This document shows, one piece after another, positions 46,002 to 58,767 of a stretch of DNA of 64,000 nucleotides. This DNA comes from Penelope pileata. Taxonomy: Eukaryota; Chordata; Aves; Galliformes; Cracidae. Numbering within the stretch: position 1 is the first letter of the stretch; every line of letters starts with the position of its first letter. Where the stretch lies: NCBI GenBank assembly GCA_013396635.1, contig WBMW01000075.1:392038-456037 (forward strand), read 5' to 3'. A program made the position numbers and the translations under genes. Under the pieces are notes generated by a model that saw only the letters and a program-made list of their open reading frames with translations, had not been told where the DNA came from and ran no database searches.

Positions 46002-49000
46002 CTAAAGACAACACAATACTTATTTTATTCAAATACCTATCCTACAACAATTACATTGGTTTGTTTTGTCTGCATTACGAAGATTAAATAATAATACCTG
46101 CCACGAACTGGTGGAATTGTAGAACCAATTTTAGACCAGCTGTGAATCCCCACCTCTGAGAGGTTCATTATGTTCAGAGACCCAAGGAGGTCCTGCTCCT
46201 TACTCAGGTCACTTTCAGTCTGTGGAAGCCAAATATGCCTTGGTGAAGTCCAGTGAGTGTGGACCCATATTACAGGGGTCCAGGCACGCTGACTTCCCTC
46301 TCAAGGCGAAAGACTACAGTAAAGAAAATGTTTTTCACCCAGGAAAGGGTAAGATACATATTGGTCTTCTGAAGGGCAGCACAGTGCCACTCCAGGCGGT
46401 TGCCCAGGATCTCTCCACAAGGGATGTAGCTTTCCCCATTCCCTACTTGGTCTTGCGTGTTAAATCTGGTGTGAAAACTGATTACCCTTGCAAGCGCAAA
46501 TGAGTCTGTGGGAGCTTAATAACCAGACAACTAACTCCAAAATGGTAGCCTGATAGCCAAGGGAGGAACAAGAAGGCAAAGCCCCCATGCCTGGAATAGC
46601 CTCACTGGAACAGCTACAACACGGGCAGGGACATTGAGTAAGTGCTGCAAAGCCATATCTGTCCTGCCCCTGTCCCAGCACCCCCAAGCTTGCCACAGTC
46701 TGCGCTGGCAGCTGCTAAGAAAACCCCAAGGTGCAAAGGGTGGGAGAGGGAAACAGCTGAGGCTCCCAGGCTGTCAACCTGTGAGCAAAGCAATGGTCCA
46801 GTCACTCTGCTGATCCATCTGGCCCCACTCAAGCTGAGCTAAGTCCAGGGCAGAAACTCTCGCGTGCCAACTCCAGTGAAGGAGCTCCCAGGGGGCTCTG
46901 AGAAAAGCCTGCTCATTTCTGCTTTTCCTACATAAACAGGAGGGCGTGATTGGATTGCCCTCTGCTAACCTGACAAAAGCAGAGGGTTTAGTGTAGCATT
47001 TAAGTCAGATTCTCCTGTACAACACCTAGCCTTCACTGCTTCAGGGCAGCCAAGCCCTACAACATGTGGCAAAGCTGCCACAAGAAGTTTCTTGATCTCA
47101 GTGCAGTCTTCGAGCAAAGATGAGCTTACTACAGTCTATGGTAAGAGGTGAGGAATTTTCGTCACTAATAAAAAATTATGGCGTTTTTCCAACTTGAGTT
47201 TAGCAGTCTGCCTTCCTTTCTTCTTGGAATAGCCTTGTGATATCAGCATGCACAGAACAGGCACGCACACGCAGAAGGACAGGGGTGCACATGCATGTAT
47301 GTATCTCTGTGTAATTATACATACACACTTAAACATACAGGATAAAGGCAATCTAATGAAAGTAAGCAAGCTAAAAGAAAATCCAAATCCAAATTGTCTT
47401 GAAAAAAAATTTTTGTGCAAAATCTCTCTGCTTTCTCTTTCTTTCATTTTTTTTCTTTCATTCAGAACAAAAAATACTGTACTTTTTTGATAGGACGTAA
47501 AGAATTAGCAACAGAAACTTACCTTTCCTGTGTCCTTCACTAACGAGATTCACAGTAACAATCAGGATTTTGAAACTCCACTGGATAATACTTTGATACT
47601 CTTGAAAGGAAGCAAGGTATCTTGAACTTTAAGTAGCCTCCAGCCTGCACAAGGCTTTAAGCACTTGCCTGTTAAGTAAGCGCTTTGTACTGCACACTTT
47701 ATGTTTATATTAAATTAAATGCTAAATCTAATCTCACCTGGAAAGTCAAATATTGGCTGACAGCTTACATCAGTCATCCTGTCAGATGCTGAGTGCTACT
47801 CTTTATGCTTATTACTGCAATTTCATATATTGTAAAAGAGCACTGTTGTGCTTTCTCAGGATAAACATCTCTAGAGGTTTACGACTTGGTATTTTTTTGA
47901 CCCAGACAGAAGAAAAGTAAAGATGTGCTCTACTAAATAATGATAATAATTCCCTTGGCTGGTACAGGCATGAGAGACTGAGCACTGAGCTGGCACTGTA
48001 AAAGGACTTCCAGGCTGTTAGCACCCCAAGGGAAGAATTTTGTGCTCCTTCACTTCTACTAGGAGGTCAGCCATATAGGTCTTCTCTGCCTTTCTGTGTT
48101 CTCTTTCCCTTTCCTTTGTTTCATGTCTCCCCTGTCCTTTGCCATAAGCAAAGAACATAACCTTTCTCTCCCTTTCTCCTGGATTCCCCCCATGGTTTGC
48201 TTTTCCATTTCTTTCACCAGGACCGTGGCTGTCAGTGACCATGAAGCCTATACCACGAGAAGCAGGTCCCCAAACAGAGTCAGGACCAGCTTCTCTGAGC
48301 TCTCCTCTTTGTGTACGTCACTCGTGATCTGGAGCAGGAAAAGACAAAAACCTACATTAAAAAAAAAAAAAAAAGCAGAATTAATTGATGTTGATTTTAT
48401 TTCTCAGCAAATAGCACATGCTGACACCTAACTGAAAGGCACTGAGTCACACCTTAGAAATAGCAGCATGCTCAGTGAAGTGAGCCAACGTCAGTTTTAG
48501 TCAGGAGTGGTTCCTGGCTCTGATGGGGACATTTGGTGGAGGGGAATTAGGGTGGAGATGCAGACATTCGCAAAGTGCTCCACAAGCACAAGGGCAGGGA
48601 CAGAATCATTTCAAAACATATCTTCATTTTACAGGTAGACCTGCCTAAGCAATTTGCAGAGGAAACAGTTTCACAGGTGGCTCTGCTTTGAGGAAGATAA
48701 AGCCAATGTGGCCTACCACTGAATCAACAGCACACGTCAGAAAAAGGGAGCAGTGCTCTTGGTACTGCGAAGTGTTAATCCCTGAGGAAGTCCCACTAGT
48801 GCTGTGCTGCTAACATTGTCATGGTTACTGCTATCATTTATTCTGGATGATTTTCTGTTCACAAACACCTCCCAGCATGGAGGCGAGCTGCTGGCAGTGT
48901 CTCCTCTCTGATCCCCCGCTTCTCTCTGGCAGTTTCCCACATGACCTCTGCTAGGGCCCTTGAAGTCAAGGTAGCTGGCAAGCTGCTTCTGTTTGCTTTG

Positions 49001-49569
49001 GTGAAACTTGTTAGCCAGAGGGACTGCTGCAAGTCCAGCATCCTGCATTATGCAGCCAGAGACACACTCTGCTTGGCTCTGGCTGTTTGAAGGCAGTGGG
49101 AGCCACCAGCATGCCGTTAGAGGAGCTCCCAAATGCAGGGCCACGAGCTGGACTATGGGAATGAGAGAGGAACCACAGCCCTGGAGGTCAGGCTGCAAGC
49201 AGAGTATCTTGGGAACTGCTGCCCTGGGCTGCCAATAACCAGGTCTTCAACCAACCTCTTCTGATATCGGTTCCTGGCCAGTCCTGTTTGGCCAATACTC
49301 ACAGGCACACACTCGCACAAACACATGAGCATACATACATATACAAAAGTTGCGTAAGTTGTCAAACAGACATGAAGTTTAACTGCCTGCTCTGTTCTGA
49401 ACCAAATGAAAAGAGTCCAAGAATAACCTCATTCCGCTTCATGTCCCCCTGCAGTCACATTTGCTCAGGGTTTTCCTAGTCTCTACAGCAATGAGGTGAT
49501 CAAGGATAGGCAGCATCAAGCTGTTTAAAAAGGAGGGGCAGCCAAATGTTTTGATCAAGAAAGACAACT
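46002..49569. other. Upstream of the KCNE2 coding exon; intron and intergenic
   Basis: The left edge is the acceptor of the KCNE2 coding exon, so the adjoining part should be KCNE2 intron on the minus strand. No 5' exon could be assigned. There is an A run at about 48358-48374 and a short CA-rich stretch near 49300-49345. No other gene recognised. Confidence 0.45.
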
Positions 49570-49945
49570 GTTTTAATGCTAGTCTCTATTTGGGACAGCA
49601 GTAACAAAATAATCCTGTCCTCAATGGAGAAAGGAAGGAAAGGCTGGTTGAACCTTTCATGTTCACCCCAGGAATGTCTAGGTCATGACAACCACATAGG
49701 GTCCCTGATGACTGGAAAAAGGCAAATGACATCTTTATCCTTGAGAAGGCCCATGATGACCCAGGGAGCTGCAGGATGCTCAAACACACCTCAGACTCTG
49801 GGAAGATTAAAGGGCAAATCTTTCTGGAAACCATTATCAGGTGCGTGAAGAATGAAAGGTGATTGGGAACAACCAGCGCTGATTTACCAAGGGCAAAATG
49901 TGTGACCAAGCTGACTTCTTTCTGAGATGATGGGAGGACAGTTTC
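49570..49945 (+). mobile_element. Diverged CR1 LINE fragment (ORF2 region)
   Basis: Contains tgactggaaaaaggcaaatg, atctttatccttgagaaggc and gatgacccagggagctgcag, which correspond to the internal CR1 ORF2 part just before the catalytic reverse transcriptase motifs. It is broken in frame and lacks the 3' tail. Confidence 0.75.
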
Positions 49946-50222
49946 ACTGGATGAAAGCAGAGTGGTGGTGGTTGTCTACCGTCTATAGGATTGGAATGGG
50001 TTGCTCAGTTTTCTCTATTTCCTATAGAAACTGAGATTAACATAAGATTATTAATAATGACCTTTGTCCCAAAAACTGTAACACTTCCCTTTGCAGGAGG
50101 TTCCAGTTTACTCAGTCACCTTTCTGACAATTCTCCATCTCTTGTTTCCGTGTATTCTTTGAAATAAACCAACAAACTTTACACTTCAGTTGAAATCAGC
50201 AGCTCATGTATTTATACACAGA

Positions 50223-50534
50223 TTTTACCCTTCCCAATTTTACCCTTCCCAATTTTACCCTTCCCAATTTTACCCTTCCCTTCCCTTCCCTTCCCTTCCC
50301 TTCCNNNNNNNNNNNNNNNNNNNNNNNNNNNNNNNNNNNNNNNNNNNNNNNNNNNNNNNNNNNNNNNNNNNNNNNNNNNNNNNNNNNNNNNNNNNNNNNN
50401 NNNNNNNNNNNNNNNNNNNNNNNNNNNNNNNNNNNNNNNNNNNNNNNNNNNNNNNNNNNNNNCTTTCCCTTTCCCTTTCCCTTTCCCTTGCCTCTCCTCA
50501 CCTGGCCTCACTTCACCTTGCCTCACCTCACCTT
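50223..50534. repeat. Compound pyrimidine micro/minisatellite with an assembly gap
   Basis: Left: about four copies of the 15-mer ttttacccttcccaa (50223-50280), then (ttccc)n to 50304. Bases 50305-50462 are N (158 bases). Right: (ctttcc)n from 50463 to about 50486, then a CCTCA/CCTTG-type tract to 50534. The unit is 5 bases left of the gap and 6 to the right. All reading frames through it are artefacts of the repeat. On the minus strand it is an almost pure purine run. Confidence 0.95.
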
Positions 50535-51885
50535 GAAATTAATTATATGTAATTAATGAATTGTGAGAGTCCCTGTATAGGCTTAATTCTTAGAAACAAA
50601 AGAATATAGCTGTTAAGCATCATTATTGGAGAAGTATCCTCTAATACTTATCTATGCAATTTTCCTTCAGTATTTCTTCTATTCTGGCTAAATCATAATA
50701 TGATACTATTCACTGTGCCTCTCAGACCTCAAATCTTTGTATGCACAGCCTTAGCCCACAATCTTTTCAGCCTTTAACTACTGATATGCTGTGTTGCAAA
50801 CTGCTGATACGTAAAGTACTGATAGCATTTAATTAGTTTCCCCACTGCTTCAAACTTTTTACCTTTCTCCTAGATTCCTTCTGTTACTTACACATTTGCT
50901 TAAAGGAACATGGGTGAAATCAGCTATTCTGTCCCTAGGTCGGGCTGCTTCTTTTCAAATTGTTGTCCTTCAGAGGATCACCCAGTTAAACAAAGAGACC
51001 TACCAAGGCCATCATGTTATTATAGTTTTTCTTTAACTGCGACTGCCAAAGCCTTTTCTCTTAAGATTACTCAAGATTACATCTGTTACATTTGAGCGAT
51101 CTCTTTACACTGATTTTTTTTCTTTACAATCCATTCTTTTAATACGTATTGGGATATTTTCCAGCTCTTCTGGCTTCTCATGACACTGTTGGCAATTAAA
51201 GATACTGCCTCTTTACCTTACCTCTTCTTTTGCACCTGCTCTTCTAGCTCTCTTACCTATTTCTCACAATCTGGTGAGGAGCCTGGGCAGTGGGCCAGCG
51301 TGTGCAAAGCTCTCTGGGAGCTTTGACTTCTATGTCTCAAACATTTAACTCTTCTGCTTCTGTTTTCTATTCCTACAAGCAATTCACTTAATTATCACTT
51401 AATTTTCTTTCTGCATTCACCCAAGGCATAGTGGATGCTATTTTCTTGTCCATTGTAAGGGAATTAGGATTTGTATATCTTTTCCTCCAAAGAGCATGGT
51501 TTTCAGCACAACTAGGAGTTTTGATATCGTACCCTGTGTAGTTTGGCTTTTCTTTTTAAGCAAAGAAATCATTTTGCAATTGTTTATTTCTTATGTAACT
51601 GTTCTTCCATCTTTCAGGGAGCAATGTTTACAGTTTTCAGACTTAGCCTATTTTCTTGGGCCTTTTTTCGCTCGAGGGCAAATACATTTTCTGATTCAAT
51701 GATTGTGATATTCTGCTTTTCTGTGAAACCCTGAGACTTATTTGTGCATTATACCTATTATAACACTTTGAGTGCATTTGAAAAAGTATTAACTCCCATC
51801 CTTCACGCAGGATTTGTGTCCCTGTCAGTTCAGCAGAGAGGCAGCCTTTTTGTTGAAATACCTTCATCAGATTCAAGGTAGTTTA
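50535..51885. other. AT-rich stretch without a recognised gene
   Basis: No exon recognised. Base composition (T-rich on plus) suggests an old repeat read in reverse, but I could not assign it to a family. Confidence 0.35.
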
Positions 51886-52256
51886 CATGGGGGCCAACAG
51901 CTGGCAAGCAGCTTTGCTGGAGAGAACCTGGTGGTCCTTGTGGACAACAAATGAGTCAGCAGTGTGCCCTTGCTGCAAAGAAGGCCAACGACATCCAGGG
52001 CTTCATCAGGCAGAGTGCTGCCAGCAGGTTGAGGGAGGTGACCCTTCCTCTCTGCTCAGCCCTGGTAAGACCCTGCTGGAGTGCTGGCTCCTGTGCTGGG
52101 CTCCCCAGTACAAGAGAGACAGGGGCATAAAGGAGCGAGTCCAGTGAAAGGCCATGAAGATAGTTAAGGGCCTAGAGCATTTGGTATACAAGTAGGGGCT
52201 GCAAAAGCTGGGTCTATTTAGCTGGGAGTAGAGCAAGGCTCTGATGATTCTTATCA
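51886..52256 (+). mobile_element. CR1 LINE fragment (ORF2 end), left part
   Basis: Plus-orientation CR1 with gaagatagttaagggcctag, ctgctggagtgctggctcct and caagagagacaggggcataa, the ORF2 C-terminal segment. It stops where a minus-strand CR1 tail begins. Confidence 0.88.
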
Positions 52257-52366
52257 GTCATAGAATTGTACGATGGTTTGGGTTAGAAAGAACCGCAAGG
52301 ATCATCAAGTTCCAACCCCTCTGCCACAGGCAGGGCTGCCAACGTCCAGATCTAATACTAGATCAG
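52257..52366 (-). mobile_element. CR1 LINE 3' end nested within another CR1
   Basis: tcatagaattgtacgatggtttgggttagaaag and atcatcaagttccaacccct form the reverse complement of a CR1 tail. It lies between two plus-strand CR1 pieces. Confidence 0.9.
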
Positions 52367-52439
52367 GGGTGTAAAGAAGTATGTGTGACAGGATGAAGCA
52401 CAAGGACCACAAACCAAAATATACAAAATTCTGTTCTAA

Positions 52440-52652
52440 ATTTTAAAAAAAGCTTTTTGCTGTGGCAGTGACTGAACGCTAGAACACATTGCCAGGAATG
52501 GCTGTGGAATCTCCATCCCTGGAGATAATCAAAGTCTGACTGGACACGGCCCTGAGCAACCTGCTGGAGCCAGCCCTGCTGTGAGTGGGGATTTGGACAC
52601 GGCAGACCCCAGAGGCCCTCTCCTGCCTCAACCATTCTGTGGTTCTGTGAGC
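52440..52652 (+). mobile_element. CR1 LINE 3' fragment, right part
   Basis: Contains gtggaatctccatccctgga, gactggacacggccctgagc and the tail caaccattctgtggttctgtg. In order and strand it could be the continuation of the copy at 51886-52256, split by the minus-strand insertion. Confidence 0.88.
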
Positions 52653-53885
52653 TACATTCTGGGCAATCCAGTCATGCACACATACAGAGGGTCATGGAGT
52701 AGTAACGGCTGAACCTGATGCAAATATTTTGGAGCAAAGTTTTACACAAAGTCCATGATTAAGAAAGGACTGTTGGCCGTTACTTTGGTCTTTAGATGCC
52801 CCCAGAATGATCATAACTTGTAAAAAAAAACCTCTAAATATTAGAGTAACTCTGTGTCTAATGATACCTTCCTCTTCACATCAGAGGCTCACATCAGGGT
52901 GCACTGTTTTTAATGCCTTGTATAGAAACAGTGAAAATAATGCAGGCAGTGGAATTGGGCATCTGGAATGGTCTTTTGTGACTAAAGAAAAATACATTTG
53001 GCAAACTAACATTTTCCAGTCATAACTGAAATGAGAGGAAAAATATTGAAAAAAGAAAGTGAATTTTAGATAAATTTTGTTATGCAGTACAAGCATAAGC
53101 AAGGCTGTGAGGAAAACCCTTTGTGTCTGTGAGATAAGTGTGTATCTCATCAGGATGCATTTGACAGCGAGGGACTCAATCCTAAGCAGTTTTTCCAACC
53201 CTGAAAGCATAAAAAACCAACTGAGAAGAATAAGCCAGGACACTGTCTGTGTCCGGTGCCAGGACTGCACAGCAACTAAAATACAGGCACCTTCCACCCT
53301 GCCAAGAAATGCATTGCTTCCCTTAGCCCAAACTACAGGGGTAGAGAAATCATGGCCAGACAGATTGCAATCATTCAGCTTTGTTGCCATGGTTTTACGT
53401 GTCGCTGTTGCAAAAGCTTTAGAGGATATGTAAGGGTGTTGCCCACACATAGAGTTTAAATGAAAAAGCAAATACTCATATTTCATCATGGCCGATACTT
53501 AGCTGCTAGTGTCTTCAGGAGATTTGCTCTGTATCCTCTTTGAGGTCATCCTTCTGAAAGCAGGACAGAAAATAGACACCTTTCCAAAGAATGACCGCTA
53601 GGATGGCTTTTGCACCCTCACAGTGGGACAAGATAGCTCTGAGAGAAGCGTAGTCCAACATGCTGCAGGGCAGCTGCTAAATTCAAAGGCTCCTTGCTAT
53701 TTCTCATCAGCATCCACACCTTATCCCCGGAGAACATGAGATGCTAATGGGCGATGGGAATGGCACCTCCATGCACTGTGGGCGATCTGAACAGCAGCCA
53801 GCAGCATGGGGCCTCAGCCTGCCAGCACCACGGTGAGACTAACAAGAGTTGGCTGTTATGGTGACATGTCCATTAACACCTCACA
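52653..53885. other. Gene-free stretch
   Basis: Contains a 202-codon minus-strand open frame (52881-53489) that resembles no known family. About that length is expected by chance in a window this size. Nothing else is seen. Confidence 0.5.
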
Positions 53886-54100
53886 CAGCATCACAGGATG
53901 GGTGAGGTTGGAAAGTACCTCTGGGTCCGTCAGGCCCAAACCCTCCTCCAACGGGGACACCCAGAGCAGGGTGCCCAGGACCACATCCAGGCTGATTCTG
54001 AAGACCTCTGAGGAGGAGACTCCACAGCCTCTGGGCAACCTGTGCCAGTGCTCCATCACCTGCACAACAAAGAAGTGCTTCCTGGTGTTCAGATGGAGCC
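53886..54100 (-). mobile_element. CR1 LINE 3' fragment
   Basis: Begins agcatcacaggatgggtgag and continues through ggcaacctgtgccagtgctc and gaagtgcttcctggtgttca, the reverse complement of a CR1 3' region. Confidence 0.88.
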
Positions 54101-56769
54101 CACTATGTTTCGGTTTGTGCACGCTGAGCTAGCGCTAAGAGTGGCATGGAGGTGCCACTGTCTCTCATGCCTTACTTTTATATTCTTTCATAGGCTTCCA
54201 GGTTTGTCCATTCTCTTGACTGATTTCTCCATGTAACAAAACCTCCCCACCTTGTCTGGTGAAGCAGAGGGAGAGGCAGGAAAGAGGGTAGTGGGAAAAG
54301 CAAAAAAGCATGTAGCAAACAACCTATCCAGTGGCCAACACAGAAGACAAAGGGAAGGCTGTAGAGGCCACCAGGATGCTCCTGTCGAACCTCCTCCTTC
54401 TGAGGTAACAGTGTCTTGATTTGAAGGAACTTCGGGTGGGACAATGTAAATAAAAAGGGGAGAACAGGGAGCAGCCAGAACTTTGCTAGGAGGCTCTGGA
54501 GAGGCCAGAAAGAGAGATCACAACCTGCTGCTTTCAGGGTACTTGTCAGGGTGTCCCTCTTGATGATGCCAATGCAGAGCACAGCTGAGAGGTGGATCAG
54601 GACAGAGGTGCATGGGTGTGTAGGCCAGCTTTAGTACCAGCTCTCCCAAGGGCTGCCCCTCCAGCACAACCCAGTTTATAAGTGGGCTCGTTCTGCTCTC
54701 CAGCTCAAGTAAAGCCCACAGAAGTTGGTAGGGAGCTTGGACAGAACAGAGTCTGAACTGGAGCTGGAGTTACTGCCAAGACCACTTTCGCAGGGTTTGA
54801 TGTTGTTACCTCACATGTCTACAGACTTACGGACTAGATGCTGAAAAGTGGCACATATGAGTGAATCATCTGTTTTCATAACTCCTCAGCAAAATAAACG
54901 GTCTGATTCACACGGGCAGGAGAGTTCAACCATTTCTGCAGGAGGGTTGCTGAGACTGCTTAGCAGGAATGCATTTCAAGGCACATTTTAAAATGATGCT
55001 GTTCAGAAGAGAGAGAGATTAAGTCAGGGATTAAATATGAGCCTCCCCTATGGTCTTTGAAAAACTACAAGACTCGGAGGGGCTTTTCAAGCCCTGCTGA
55101 AGGCATTTTCTTGCATTACAAAGCACTGCAAATCCCGACAGCAGATCCCTTGTATGTCCTGTTCAGTGGATGTATCTGCACAGACTACTTCACCTAGAAT
55201 TACAAGCCATGCCTGAAACCAGCATGCAGCCACATGTAAAGACTTGCCTCACCTCACGCTTGATCTCGCCCCTACCAGACACATTTAGCCAGTGAACAGG
55301 ACCTGCCTCTGCCACAAAGATGAAATACTTCTGCTCAGGACTGGCTCCCTGTGGAAGTCCCTAAGGTCTCTCAGCACTGCTGCCCCATTCCTTGCAGGCC
55401 ATGAGAGGAAGCCCTTTCAGAGCAGCATGCCTTCCCGTCCTGAGGGTATCCTCAGGAGATGGTGAATGGCAGAAAATGAAAATTAAAGTGCTTGCCCAAA
55501 GCATGCCTGTTCTCTCTCCACCTAGAGCCCAGCACAATATTTAATTTAATGCAGAGTTCAACTCACTGCTTCATCTGTGCAGATACATTCCTCAGTGCAA
55601 GCTCAGTTTCCAATGCACATTTCCAAGGACTGCACCAAGGCCTCATCCCACCCACGCACGTGGCAGGTGAGCGTCACTGGAGCTGCTGACGGCCCTGAGT
55701 CTCACACTGGAAGAAGGCTGAAGAAAAGAGCTGAGGGCTTTGCTTCTTGTCCTGTGGCACTTGTGCGGCTTTGTTATTGGCAGGGTCAAAGCACCAAGTG
55801 CCTGCACCACATTACCCTGCACAGATGGGAGGAGGGGAGCACCTAGCCGAGGTCATGCCAGAATGAGCTGCTATCACCACATGGTTACTGGACATGCATA
55901 CAGCCTGGTGGCAAGCTCAGCTTTTTGAAAAATCATTAAGTTAGATCTAGAGCTACTGTATGTTTTGGGTTTGCGTGTACTCTGCCATTGCATGTTTTAA
56001 AAAGTGCTGTTTATTTTTCCCGATCTGTTGGCCTGGATACAGCCAAGTAGAGATGCTCTTTGGTTATACTTGGGACTTTAATGTAGCCCTGTGATCATGG
56101 AAATATTCATTGCTCACACAGTGATAATGAGAGGGGAAGCAAAGGCCAAGGCAGGAGATTTTATGGAAATAGAAAAGCAGAGCAAACACCCTACACAAGC
56201 CCATGCAATGGTATCAATTTCATTAACCCAACTCCACTGTCAGAGAAAGGTATATTAAACTGGTATTTATTTTTGCAGAAAAATCTGTATTTTACACACA
56301 ACAACCCATTGAGGTCACTGAGGCTAAAACACATCCTGAGGCCCTGCATTACCCTAAGAGCTCTAAAAAGTAAAGACAACTAACTGATCATTGCAAGTCC
56401 AGTGGCAGGGATGCAAAACAAGTGAGTCAGCATATGAGGTAAGAAGTAATTGCTCATTCAACCTGGTGCATGTTGCACACACACAGTCACATTGCTTGTT
56501 TTCTCAGCCTTCCTTGACCTTGGGCCCGTTCTCTTACATGGCTGAAATCTGGCTGTGCAAACTGATTGTGCAATCTGCCCACCTTCAGCTCCCACACCAA
56601 GAAAAAACTCTTGTCACCTGAGTGGCAAGAAGAGGCCACCTACACATGCATGTCTGCACCATGCCAGCATCGAAGTGCTCACACAGCTGACCACACCACC
56701 ATGTCACAACCACATGATGGGCAAGGAGGTCCTGGACTGGCTGGGGTTGCAAAGCAGGTCTCTCAGGAA
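54101..56769. other. Gene-free stretch
   Basis: No gene or clear repeat recognised. Open frames are short and overlapping on both strands. Confidence 0.5.
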
Positions 56770-57345
56770 GGTAGTGAGCAGGAGGATGCAGCACCTTGAG
56801 CACACTGTACTGGGCCACATGTCTTCACAGAGATTATATCTGGAGCATTATGTCCAGATCTGGGGTCCTCGGTACAAGAGAGACATGAACATGCTGGAGA
56901 GAGTGCAGTGAAGGGCCACAAAAATGATGAAGGGGCTGGAGTGCCTCTCCTATGAGGAAAGGCTGAGAGAGCTGGGACTGTTCAGCCTGGAGAAGCAGCA
57001 GCTCAGGAGGTATCCCATCAGTGTATGCAAATACCTGGAGGGAGGGTGCAGAGAGGACAGAGCCAGGCTCTTTTCAGTGGTGCCTAGCACCAGGACAAGA
57101 GGCAGTGGGTACAAACTGGAAAACAAGAGGTTCAGTCTGAGCATCAGGAAGCACTTCTCTACTGTGATGGAGCACTGGCAAAGGTTGCCTAGAGAGGTTG
57201 TGGAGTCTCCTCCTTGGAGATATCCAAAAGCCATCTTGACACAGTCCTTGACAACTTGCTGCGTGTCACCATGCTTGAGCATGAGGTTGGATCAGATGAC
57301 CTCCAGAGGTCTCTTCCAACTCCACCGTGGTTCAGTGATTCTGGG
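56770..57345 (+). mobile_element. CR1 LINE, ORF2 end and 3'UTR
   Basis: The plus-strand frames carry LEHYVQIWGPRYKRDMNMLE and then LSYEERLRELGLFSLEK, the CR1 ORF2 C-terminus. These are followed by the 3' region (ggttcagtctgagcatcagg, gatgacctccagaggtctct) ending near gttcagtgattctggg. A stop separates the ORF2 parts, so it is inactive. Confidence 0.93.
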
Positions 57346-58743
57346 GGGTGCCTGACCCCCAGGCTGGCTCATGGGCCCAACAGCTACATCATCACTGCCT
57401 TAAGTAATCACAGCTGTCCTGTGTAACCTCACTGCCCAAATACACGGTGTCTGGTTGCTCCCTATCTCCTCTGTGACTCCCCATCCTCTCCATGGCACTG
57501 TTTTTTCTGTATTAGTCACCTGTTTCACTCATCTGCTTTCAGTTTAGGGTTTGCCCCTCACTGAGAGCTGTACATGCTTACTCTGTGAGGCCTTATCTTG
57601 TTGCCATGGGAGCCATCATCAAGAGCTTCCTTCCCTTCTAAGCAGGCCTCCAGCAGCTTTCCTATGCCAGAAAGCACAATCGGCGTGTGCCTGAAAGCTC
57701 CTCCATTTGGTGGTGCTGCGGTGGCCACATATTGCAGCAGTGACGCCTGCACTCAGGGCACCCAAGCCACACGAACATCGGCTGTGCCAGCAGCCATCCC
57801 CCAAGTGACCACATGGGGCCTGTTCCACAGACACTTTTGGGAAGCCATGCAGGTGTGGTTTCAGATATACCATGCTGAGGGCAGGTTTGAGACTCAACAC
57901 CGTGACATTCTGGGACAAGGAGCAGTTCCATAATCCAGCTCAAAATATTGAATCAAACCCCTGTTTTTTGGTCTTCTGCAGGGAGGACAACACCTCATTC
58001 ACTTGCAGAGATTTACCATTACTGTCAAACCTTCTCCATCCTCAGGGCTGGCTACAAGCTCAGCATCACCTGCAACCCTTGAGTCCAAACCCAGCATCAT
58101 ACTGGCTCAACCTGCACTTGCATGCACTGATGTGCTTGGCACACACAGCGGTCTGTGAACCATGGCACTGGATGTATCAATCATCAAGGTAGCTATGTGC
58201 AGGAGGAGAGGAATCTTAGGACACTTGCGTGCAACATGACAATATATTTTCTAATTCAGGAGGGTCCTAGATCTTCATTTTAAAGTGCTCACTGCTATTG
58301 TAATAGCAGGGGGGAAAAAAAAAAAAAGGAAACTGTATGAGGTTCCTAATGGAAATTAGGCTAAAAGTTGGTCGTTTAGTCCCACAAAAATTAGAGAGAA
58401 CAGTCTGGATCCAACTGGATGTTTACTTGTCTGCTTGCCATCTCCTCATTTGCTCCACATGAGCTGAGGAACTTCCGTGTATTGTCCTGGAGAGCTGGGA
58501 ATCAGTAGATGGTAAGGTTACCTGCCTGCCTTTGAGCATACATGTCTCCACTGAAGGTAGCACGAAAGGTATCCCAGGTTAAAAAAAAGCACCACTCATC
58601 TCTTTCTTTCCTGCCACTGAGGTTCTGCAGCCTGGTATTACATCTGTTAAGCAAGCACCTTTTATGGGATAGTTTTTAAAACTGACACTGTCCATTTAAT
58701 CAAGGACTCATTAAAGAAATTCAGCACTGGGGGTAAGGGAAGA

Positions 58744-58767
58744 GCAGACAGAAAGGCAGACAGAAAG
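58744..58767. repeat. 12-bp exact tandem duplication
   Basis: gcagacagaaag occurs twice head to tail. Confidence 0.85.

Noticed and set aside
45651..46091. 146-codon plus-strand frame over KCNE2
   Set aside because: Shadow of the KCNE2 coding exon on the other strand.
50190..50556. Four overlapping frames through the satellite
   Set aside because: Products of the simple repeat and the N run.
52881..53489. 202-codon minus-strand frame
   Set aside because: Resembles no known family and has no visible splice or promoter context. About 0.4 such frames are expected by chance in 64 kb on two strands (my rough estimate).
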